Both the position numbers and the translations under genes were made by a program. 10,688 bases of DNA from HGM13006 sp964527315 (GTDB lineage Bacteria; Bacillota; Clostridia; Oscillospirales; Oscillospiraceae): NCBI GenBank assembly GCA_964527315.1, contig CAZGOQ010000077.1, forward strand, positions 1-10,688, read 5' to 3'. The notes under the pieces were generated by a model, which saw nothing but the letters and a program-made list of their open reading frames with translations, was not told the DNA's origin and searched no databases. Shown in pieces: positions 5,022 through 10,688 of this stretch (position 1 is its first letter; every line of letters begins with the position of its first letter).

Positions 5022-7356
5022 ATTTGTCATCTTAGACGGCGCCATGGGCACCATGCTCCAGGCCGCCGGACTTCCTGTGGGCCAGCTGCCGGAACTTTGG
5101 AACCTGACCGCGCCGGAGACTGTCAGCCGCATTCAGCGGCGCTATGTAGAAGCAGGCAGCCAAATTCTCTATACCAATACCTTTGGCGCAAACCGCCATA
5201 AGCTCTCCGGCAGCGGCTGCAATGTACAGGAAATCATCTCCGCTGGTGTACGCGCCGCAAAGGCCGCTGCCGCAGGCACTGGCACAAAGGTCGCGCTGGA
5301 TATTGGCCCGATCGGACAGATGATGGCGCCCCTTGGCACACTGTCCTTCGATGAAGCCTATGATATCTTTCGAGAAATGGCAGAGGCCGGAGACGACGCC
5401 GGTGCGGATCTCATCGTATTTGAGACGATGAGCGATCTCTCCGAAGTTCGAGCCGGCGTGCTGGCTGCAAAGGAGCATACAAATCTGCCCGTCTGGGTCA
5501 CGATGACCTTTGAGGAAACGGGCCGCACCTTTGTGGGCGTTACCGTCCCAGCTATGGCTTTGACGCTGACCGGTCTCGGCGTGGACGCTCTGGGATTCAA
5601 CTGCAGTCTCGGCCCGAAAGAACTGCTGCCGCTGACGGAGGAACTGCGCCATTGGACCGCGCTCCCTCTGATTTTAAAACCCAACGCCGGTCTGCCCGAC
5701 CCGGCCACCGGCGCCTACACCATCTCTCCTGAGGAATTTGCCGAAGCGCTGTTGCCCGCCGCCAGATTGGGCATTACCATTTTCGGGGGCTGCTGCGGTA
5801 CAACGCCGGAATTTATTCAGGCCGCCTGTACCGCCCTTTCCTCTGCTTCGCCGGGTATTCGCCCCGCGCCGGATCGCCATGGCGTCTGCTCCGCCACCTG
5901 CACCGCAGAACTGAGCGGCGTTCGGGTCATCGGAGAGCGGATCAATCCCACCGGAAAGAAACGATTCCAGCAGGCTCTCCGAGAGCGGGATCTGGACTAC
6001 ATTCTGGAGCAGGGACTCCAGCAGCAGGAAGCCGGTGCGGAAATTCTGGATGTCAACGTGGGGCTTCCCGGTGTGGAAGAACCGGTCATGATGACCGAAG
6101 TCCTCACGCAGCTTCAATCTGTCGTGGGCCTGCCCCTGCAAATTGACTCCTCCGATCCTGCCGCCATTGAAGCGGGCCTGCGTATCTACAACGGAAAGGC
6201 CATTGTTAACTCCGTCAACGGTGATCCGGAGGTTCTGGCGCAGATCCTTCCCCTATGCAAAAAGTACGGCGCATCGGTGGTTGGCCTTTGCATGAACCAC
6301 GAAGGCATTCCACAGACTGCGGAAGCTCGCGTTGCCATCGGAAAACAAATTTTAGACGCTGCCCTCCGCTGCGGCATTCCCCGGGAGGATGTGTTTCTGG
6401 ACTGTCTGTGCCTGACCGTCTCCGCCCAACAGGAACAGGCAAAGGAAACGCTGAAAGCCGTTCGATTTGTGACGGAGGAATTAAAGCTGCACACCGTACT
6501 GGGCGTCAGCAATATTTCCTTTGGTCTGCCGGCAAGAGAACATATTACGGTTGCTTTTTTGACACAGGCCATGGCGGCAGGGCTGGATCTGCCCATTGTC
6601 AATCCCAATCAAAAGGCCGTAATGGACGCCGTTGCCGCCCATCGGGTTCTGTCTGGACAGGACGTGGACAGCGCCGCCTATATTCAGCGCTTTTCCGATA
6701 CCGCACCCGCTCCTACTGCTCCGTCACCCGGTTCCCTTACTCTCGAAGCCGCCGTCAGTCGAGGCCTGAAAGCGGAAACCGCCGCCCTGACGCAGCAGGC
6801 GCTGGAAAGCATGGACGAATTGGCGGTCATTAACACTCTGTTGATCCCCGCGCTGGATCTGGTGGGGGATCGCTATGAAAAACAGGAAATTTTCCTGCCC
6901 CAGCTGATCAATGCAGCAAATGCCGCCTGCGCAGGCTTTGATCTGATCAAGACCCGCATTGCGGAAAAAGGCAGCACCTCCATCAGCAAAGGGAAAATTG
7001 TCCTTGCCACGGTACACGGCGATATCCATGATATCGGAAAAAATATCGTCAAAGTCGTTCTGGAGAACTACGGCTATACCGTCATTGATTTGGGCCGGGA
7101 TGTCCCGAAGGAGACCGTTGTGGAAACAGTGCTTCGAGAAAACGTCAAGCTGGTAGGCCTTTCGGCGCTGATGACTACAACTGTGGTCAGTATGGCCGAG
7201 ACCATTCAGGCCCTCCGGGAAAGTGGCCACAACTGCAAGATCTGGGTGGGCGGCGCTGTGCTGACGCCGGAATATGCGGCGGAGATCGGCGCAGACTATT
7301 ACGCCAAAGACGCAAAGCAAAGCGTAGACATTGCAAAAGAGGTATTCGGAAACTGA
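5008..7356 (+). CDS. metH: Cobalamin-dependent methionine synthase, short form
   Basis: A 782-residue MetH that transfers the methyl group of 5-methyl-THF through cobalamin to homocysteine. Domains in order: homocysteine-binding barrel (about 1-290) starting with LDGAMGTML and carrying the three zinc cysteines Cys199 (GFNCSLGP) and Cys262/Cys263 (GGCCGTTP); pterin-binding barrel (about 307-560) starting VIGERINPTGKK and with DVNVGLPG and QIDSSDP; helical cap (about 579-650); and the B12 Rossmann domain with DIHDIG (672-677), His674 being the lower cobalt ligand. It stops at the end of the B12 domain, whereas E. coli MetH (1227 residues) continues with a reactivation domain of about 330 residues. 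That part is supplied by the preceding gene, with which it overlaps by 14 bases. All key residues are present, so this is a split design and not a truncation. Confidence 0.95.
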   Translation: MENSEFVILDGAMGTMLQAAGLPVGQLPELWNLTAPETVSRIQRRYVEAGSQILYTNTFGANRHKLSGSGCNVQEIISAGVRAAKAAAAGTGTKVALDIGPIGQMMAPLGTLSFDEAYDIFREMAEAGDDAGADLIVFETMSDLSEVRAGVLAAKEHTNLPVWVTMTFEETGRTFVGVTVPAMALTLTGLGVDALGFNCSLGPKELLPLTEELRHWTALPLILKPNAGLPDPATGAYTISPEEFAEALLPAARLGITIFGGCCGTTPEFIQAACTALSSASPGIRPAPDRHGVCSATCTAELSGVRVIGERINPTGKKRFQQALRERDLDYILEQGLQQQEAGAEILDVNVGLPGVEEPVMMTEVLTQLQSVVGLPLQIDSSDPAAIEAGLRIYNGKAIVNSVNGDPEVLAQILPLCKKYGASVVGLCMNHEGIPQTAEARVAIGKQILDAALRCGIPREDVFLDCLCLTVSAQQEQAKETLKAVRFVTEELKLHTVLGVSNISFGLPAREHITVAFLTQAMAAGLDLPIVNPNQKAVMDAVAAHRVLSGQDVDSAAYIQRFSDTAPAPTAPSPGSLTLEAAVSRGLKAETAALTQQALESMDELAVINTLLIPALDLVGDRYEKQEIFLPQLINAANAACAGFDLIKTRIAEKGSTSISKGKIVLATVHGDIHDIGKNIVKVVLENYGYTVIDLGRDVPKETVVETVLRENVKLVGLSALMTTTVVSMAETIQALRESGHNCKIWVGGAVLTPEYAAEIGADYYAKDAKQSVDIAKEVFGN

Positions 7357-7465
7357 CAGGTTGAGACTGCCAAAAGATTTCTCTGGCTGTCATCAAAGCC
7401 CAGAGTGCGAATCGCCCCTTTGGGCGGGCGTAAAAGGCGCCGCAGGCGCTCTTGTGACAAGCCGA
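7357..7465. other. Hairpin-rich intergenic stretch after metH
   Basis: Three small stem-loops follow each other: CTCTGG/CCAGAG (7381-7405, with GCT/AGC continuing inside past a bulge), CGCCC/GGGCG (7413-7426) and GCGCC/GGCGC (7437-7449). None is followed by a T tract. The segment sits between the metH stop and the terminator, so it would be the 3' end of the metH transcript. It may be a dispersed intergenic repeat; that cannot be tested within this window. Confidence 0.3.
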
Positions 7466-7499
7466 AAAACTCCCTTACCGGGATTGGTAAGGGAGTTTT
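7466..7499. terminator. Two-way intrinsic terminator
   Basis: AAAACTCCCTTACC (7466-7479) and GGTAAGGGAGTTTT (7486-7499) are a perfect 14-base inverted repeat around the 6-base loop GGGATT. The arms end in A and T runs on both strands (TTTTGTT rightward, TTTTT leftward), so it can stop both the metH operon and the convergent BKACE gene, whose stop codon is 17 bases away. Confidence 0.92.
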
Positions 7500-7515
7500 G
7501 TTATCCAGGCTGAAC

Positions 7516-8529
7516 TTACTTCTTTCCGCCCATGCCTTCCGCAGCAAAGTAGGGGCCGCCAAACTGATCGACAACACCCTGCTTGGCAGCTTCCAGATCT
7601 GCAATCTTGACAGCGTCCAGCGCCTTGCAGACCGCATCATGATCCAGAGGCTTCAAGCCCAGCATCTCACGGGCTTCAGCGGGAGTCGCAACCTCGTTGC
7701 CAAAGGCCTCGACCGCCTTGGCAGCGCGCTGCACCAGCATCAGATTGGTTGCGTTGATCTTTTTTCCATCCTTATCCTTGCCGTAGACCACGTTGTCCTC
7801 CATGCCGACGCGGATGTGGCCGCCATTGGCGATGCAGGCGAACATAACGGGCAGATGGCCCTTCCCGATGCCGAAGCCGGACCAGGTACATTCTGCGGGG
7901 AGTTTGCCCTCAGCCTGCAACTTGTGCATCTCGTCAATGAGGATCTGGAGATCATGGGGCGTTGCGTCCATGCCGCCTACGACGCCCAGACAGAACTGGA
8001 AGTGCAGAGGCGCGACCACGAAGCCCTTCTTCCAATAGATACCTACAGCACGGAGTGCACCGAAGTCAAAAATCTCGAACTCAGGCTTAATGCCTTTCTC
8101 CTGATACAACGTACCCAGTGTGGAGAGCATGGTGGGGCTGTTATGGAACACGCCGCCGGGGATGCCCCAGTTGAAGGAAGATGCGTCAAAGGTACCCATC
8201 TCGATGCCGGGGACGTTCTTGTGATGCAGCATACGCATCTCATTGCCGTAGGGAGAGTCGTCGGAAACACGGTTGTCGCCGGAGGAAGTGCAGTTGACAA
8301 TGACGTCACAATCCTTGTATGCGCGGATGGCTTTCACGGTCTCATAGAACTTTACAGGATCCATGACGCCGGCGCCGTTGTCGTCACGCATATGCAGATG
8401 CACAACAGAAGCGCCGGCCTTCCAGCACTCATAAGCGCAATCGGCGATCTGCTGAGGGGTTTCCGGGATGTCGTAACCAGCGGGGGTCACAGCGCCGGTC
8501 AGCGCGGCAGTGATAATTGTCTTTGCCAT
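7516..8529 (-). CDS. Beta-keto acid cleavage enzyme (BKACE, DUF849)
   Basis: A 337-residue zinc enzyme of the BKACE family. Members condense a beta-keto acid with acetyl-CoA and release acetoacetate and a new acyl-CoA; the founding member Kce cleaves 3-keto-5-aminohexanoate in lysine fermentation. Zinc ligands are visible: His44 and His46 in VVHLHMRDD and Glu244 in HIRVGMEDN, with Arg240 and Asp245 matching catalytic Arg226 and Asp231 of Kce. TGA (11-13) opens the first strand loop, but the next residue is Val14 where, as I recall it, Kce has Glu14 that holds the substrate amino group; the substrate may thus lack an amine. Start: ATG at 8529 with AGAAAGGA nine bases upstream; an in-frame TTG at 8538 is unlikely. 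Single gene between convergent metH and a divergent membrane-protein gene, with its own promoter and terminator. Symbol kce is withheld because of the Val14 change. Confidence 0.9.
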   Translation of the reverse strand: MAKTIITAALTGAVTPAGYDIPETPQQIADCAYECWKAGASVVHLHMRDDNGAGVMDPVKFYETVKAIRAYKDCDVIVNCTSSGDNRVSDDSPYGNEMRMLHHKNVPGIEMGTFDASSFNWGIPGGVFHNSPTMLSTLGTLYQEKGIKPEFEIFDFGALRAVGIYWKKGFVVAPLHFQFCLGVVGGMDATPHDLQILIDEMHKLQAEGKLPAECTWSGFGIGKGHLPVMFACIANGGHIRVGMEDNVVYGKDKDGKKINATNLMLVQRAAKAVEAFGNEVATPAEAREMLGLKPLDHDAVCKALDAVKIADLEAAKQGVVDQFGGPYFAAEGMGGKK

Positions 8530-8552
8530 TGGTATCAATCCTTTCTTGTTTT

Positions 8553-8567
8553 AGCGCCCAAGGCGCT
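8553..8567 (-). promoter_or_regulatory. 5' leader hairpin before BKACE start
   Basis: AGCGCC (8553-8558) and GGCGCT (8562-8567) pair perfectly over six bases around a 3-base loop. The hairpin ends six bases before the AGAAAGGA ribosome site, nearly the same layout as in the CoA-transferase leader at 196-215. It may protect the 5' end of the mRNA (inference). Confidence 0.4.
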
Positions 8568-8581
8568 TTTATTCTGATTAT

Positions 8582-8609
8582 ATTGTAGCACAATTTAGGT
8601 GAAATGCAA
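8582..8609 (-). promoter_or_regulatory. Promoter of the BKACE gene
   Basis: On the minus strand TTGCAT (8609-8604), a 16-base spacer and TACAAT (8587-8582) preceded by TGC, an extended -10 pattern. A second box, TATAAT (8582-8577), overlaps it by one base, so the exact start of transcription may be shifted by about five bases. The leader would be about 45 bases. Confidence 0.55.
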
Positions 8610-8713
8610 TCCTTATTTCCCGGATTTTCATGCAAGAGGCCTCATCCGTTCGGATCCTTTTGCTGTGATATCTGCATAATTCGCAGAAAGCCGGTGCAAT
8701 TCGTCCGCTTATG

Positions 8714-8722
8714 TGCTATACT
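8714..8722 (+). promoter_or_regulatory. Extended -10 promoter of the AI-2E family gene
   Basis: TGC followed by TATACT (8717-8722) is an extended -10 element. No good -35 box is seen at the proper distance, as is common for extended -10 promoters. The leader to the ATG at 8803 would be about 73 bases. Two short symmetric sites lie upstream, ATCCG/CGGAT (8644-8655) and TCTGC/GCAGA (8671-8687); neither can be assigned. Confidence 0.4.
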
Positions 8723-8802
8723 GAAAGAAAGGATCTTGTTCGCTGGGGCAGTCCTTGCCGCCGAGGAAAATGCCGCCGTTTCTGCGAGAGAGGAGCAACA
8801 CT

Positions 8803-10185
8803 ATGGATGATAAAGATAAGCGCGAATCGATATTTGAAACACACAGAGAAAACATCTACTTTCGCTGGGGCATCACTGCCTTTGCGGTGATCGTAGCGTG
8901 TATTCTCGCTTCTCAGGTCATTACCAAGCTTCCTGCGCTGCTGGCGGTGGTCAAGCGCTTTTTCAAAACGCTGGCGCCGGTACTCTATGGCCTTGTCATC
9001 GCCTATCTGCTTCATCCCATTGTAGACCGGGTGGAAAAGGCACTCTCCCCGCAGCTGCAAAAGAAGATCCGACAGGAAAGCCGGGCGACGGGCATTGCAA
9101 GAGGGATCGGCATTTTCGCAGCCCTTCTGCTGGCTGCTCTGGTGCTCTGGGCACTGATCTCCATGATTTTGCCGGGACTGGTAGACAGCATCGCAACCAT
9201 TGTTCGGAACTCCCAATCGTACTACAACACCCTCAGCCGCTGGGTCACGAATCTGATCGACGACAACCCGGTCTTTGCCAATATGACGGAAGGACTGATG
9301 GACGAAATCTACGACTATCTGATCAATTTCCTGAAAAACTCCGTGCTGCCGGGACTGCAAACAGTTCTTGCTACGTTGACCACCAGCGTCGTGGGTATGG
9401 CGCGGCAACTGCTGAATCTGATCATCGGCGTCATCATCTCCGTCTATCTGCTCTCCGGGAAGAAAAAACTGCTGAGCCAGATGAAAAAGCTGCTCTATGG
9501 TTTTTTGGGCGTGAAAAAAGGCGGCGCTGTCTGCAACGTCTGCACCTATGCCAACCGGATGTTCGGCGGCTTCATCGGCGGCAAGCTGATGGATTCCCTG
9601 ATCATTGGCATTCTCTGCTTTCTGGGCCTGAGCGTTCTCAATATGCCCTATACCATGCTGATCTCCGTGATCGTCGGCGTAACCAATATCATTCCTTTTT
9701 TCGGTCCCTATCTGGGGGCGATTCCCTCGGCGCTGCTGCTGCTGGTAATCAGTCCGATTCAGTGCCTGTACTTTATCATCTTTATCCTGATCTTGCAGCA
9801 GATCGACGGCAACATCATCGGCCCTATGATTTTGGGCGACGCCACCGGACTGGACAGCATCTGGGTGGTTGTCTCCATTCTAATCTTCGGCAGCTTTTGG
9901 GGGATCGTGGGCATGGTGGTGGCGGTGCCGCTGTTTGCGGTGCTCTATAAACTCCTTTCCGAAACCGTGAACCGGCTGCTCGTCTCCCGGGGTCTGTCCA
10001 CCGATCGGGCGGACTATCAGAAGTGGAACTACCCGCCTCGAACCAATCTCGAGCGGTGGAACGCCCCTCTCCGGCGCAAAAAAGGCAAAAAGCGCTTTGG
10101 GCAGCGTAAAAAGAGCGGTTCCGAGCAGCAGCCAAAGAAACCGGCGGAGCCGTCGCAGGAGGAAACGGAAGAGACAGAATCATAA
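8803..10185 (+). CDS. AI-2E family transporter (PerM/YtvI-like membrane protein)
   Basis: A 460-residue inner-membrane protein of the AI-2E transporter family, whose members include permeases, AI-2 exporters and Na+/H+ antiporters; the cargo here is unknown. Hydrophobic segments lie near 23-40, 55-73, 102-124, 203-218, 264-280, 283-300, 307-331 and 352-384. The long extramembrane part between the third and fourth (about 125-200) is typical. Family marks: NIIPFFGPYLGAIPS (295-309), QQIDGNIIGPMILGDATGL (332-350) and GIVGMVVAVP (367-376). The last 50 residues are unusual in charge: a Lys/Arg-rich run (424-437) followed by a Glu-rich end, probably a cytoplasmic tail. Start: ATG at 8803 seven bases after AGGAG (8791-8795); the longer open frame from 8755 lacks a site. 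Its stop is followed by 113 bases holding the pta promoter; no clear terminator is seen. Confidence 0.88.
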   Translation: MDDKDKRESIFETHRENIYFRWGITAFAVIVACILASQVITKLPALLAVVKRFFKTLAPVLYGLVIAYLLHPIVDRVEKALSPQLQKKIRQESRATGIARGIGIFAALLLAALVLWALISMILPGLVDSIATIVRNSQSYYNTLSRWVTNLIDDNPVFANMTEGLMDEIYDYLINFLKNSVLPGLQTVLATLTTSVVGMARQLLNLIIGVIISVYLLSGKKKLLSQMKKLLYGFLGVKKGGAVCNVCTYANRMFGGFIGGKLMDSLIIGILCFLGLSVLNMPYTMLISVIVGVTNIIPFFGPYLGAIPSALLLLVISPIQCLYFIIFILILQQIDGNIIGPMILGDATGLDSIWVVVSILIFGSFWGIVGMVVAVPLFAVLYKLLSETVNRLLVSRGLSTDRADYQKWNYPPRTNLERWNAPLRRKKGKKRFGQRKKSGSEQQPKKPAEPSQEETEETES

Positions 10186-10218
10186 AAGGTAAAAATCCCC
10201 CTCCCCCGCAATTTTCTG

Positions 10219-10247
10219 TTGAGATACGCGTTTCAATGTTGTATAAT
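10219..10247 (+). promoter_or_regulatory. Promoter of pta
   Basis: TTGAGA (10219-10224) and a perfect TATAAT (10242-10247) are 17 bases apart, the best promoter in the window. Transcription would start near 10254. A short perfect dyad, CAGAT-AA-ATCTG (10257-10268), lies directly at the start of the transcript and could be an operator. Confidence 0.7.
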
Positions 10248-10298
10248 AACGGTTAGCAGATAAATCTGTATTCCCATATTTTACGGAGGTATGATAAA

Positions 10299-10688
10299 AT
10301 GTTTGACGCACTGACCGCAAAACTGAAAGCTTCCCCAAAGACCATCGTCTTTACGGAAGGCCCTGACGCCAGAATTCTGGAGGCGGCCGCCCGGCTGCTG
10401 AAGGACAACATCGTGAAGGTGGTTCTGGTGGGCAACGTAGCCGAGGTGGAGGCCGCCGCGAAGAAGGGCGGATTCAACATCGAGGGCGCTGAAATCATCG
10501 ACCCGGAGACCTATGCCGAGATGGACGTCATGGTGGAAAAAATGGTAGAACTGCGGAAGGGCAAGATGACCCCCGAGCAGTGCAAGGCCAATCTGCTCAA
10601 AGGCAACTACTTCGGCACCATGCTGGTGAAAACGGGCAAGGCCGACTGCCTGCTGGGCGGCGCGACTTACTCCACCGCCGACACCGTC
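10299..10688 (+). CDS. pta: Phosphate acetyltransferase, partial
   Basis: The first 130 residues of Pta, cut by the right edge of the window (short-form Pta proteins have about 330 residues). The enzyme converts acetyl-CoA and phosphate to acetyl phosphate, which acetate kinase uses to make ATP; an ackA gene would be an expected neighbour further right. Family marks are IVFTEGPDARILEAA (16-30), VVLVGN (41-46), and the conserved GNYFGTMLVKTGKADCLLGG (102-121) leading into ATYSTADTV. The ATG at 10299 has CGGAGG (10284-10289) nine bases upstream; another ATG at 10291 is out of frame. Phosphate butyryltransferase is a related alternative, but the residues seen fit Pta better. Confidence 0.92.
   Translation, partial: MFDALTAKLKASPKTIVFTEGPDARILEAAARLLKDNIVKVVLVGNVAEVEAAAKKGGFNIEGAEIIDPETYAEMDVMVEKMVELRKGKMTPEQCKANLLKGNYFGTMLVKTGKADCLLGGATYSTADTV

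Noticed and set aside
5008..7356. MetH as a truncated or broken gene
   Set aside because: The missing C-terminal domain is present as the preceding coupled gene, and all zinc and cobalamin ligands are intact.
8644..8687. Short dyads ATCCG/CGGAT and TCTGC/GCAGA as operators or a terminator
   Set aside because: Arms of five bases are expected by chance at this length; the first has only a 2-base loop and neither is placed on a promoter box.
8898..9950. A 350-codon plus-strand frame inside the AI-2E family gene
   Set aside because: Overlapping frame rich in Arg, Gly, His and Gln with no membrane segments; the other frame has the conserved family motifs.

Overview
The window looks like chromosome from a moderately GC-rich anaerobic Firmicute, most likely a butyrate-forming gut Oscillospiraceae of the Flavonifractor, Intestinimonas or Lawsonibacter type. 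The lineage is inferred from gene content, codon style, AGGAG-type ribosome sites and sigma-A-like promoters, not from a marker gene. I see no phage, transposase, CRISPR, tRNA or rRNA sequence. No stretch longer than 300 bases lacks a gene.

Left part (1-3425, minus strand) is a CoA-transferase block. A MarR-family regulator is followed, with gaps of 21 and 15 bases, by two paralogous single-chain CoA-transferases of the acetyl-CoA hydrolase/transferase family (4-hydroxybutyrate or butyryl-CoA:acetate transferase type). After a 101-base gap with its own promoter comes the start of a two-subunit 3-oxoacid-type CoA-transferase (subunit A), cut by the window edge.

Middle part (3440-7356, plus strand) is a compact methionine operon that diverges from the MarR gene: metF, a free-standing cobalamin-dependent methionine synthase reactivation protein, and a short metH that ends after the B12 domain. 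The reactivation domain that is fused to MetH in E. coli is therefore a separate gene here. The predicted leader is too short for a SAM or cobalamin riboswitch.

Right part holds a single minus-strand gene for a beta-keto acid cleavage enzyme (BKACE/DUF849, relative of Kce of lysine fermentation). It is closed by a strong two-way terminator shared with the end of the metH transcript. Then come a plus-strand AI-2E-family membrane protein and the start of phosphate acetyltransferase (pta), each with its own promoter.

Working together (inference): BKACE enzymes release acetoacetate or a related 3-oxoacid and an acyl-CoA. Two-subunit 3-oxoacid CoA-transferases activate acetoacetate. The two single-chain transferases exchange CoA between short acids such as acetate and butyrate, and Pta turns acetyl-CoA into acetyl phosphate for ATP. 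The BKACE gene and the two-subunit transferase gene, 8.3 kb apart, share a 26-base start region matching at 25 positions and both have a small hairpin just upstream, which hints at common expression control.
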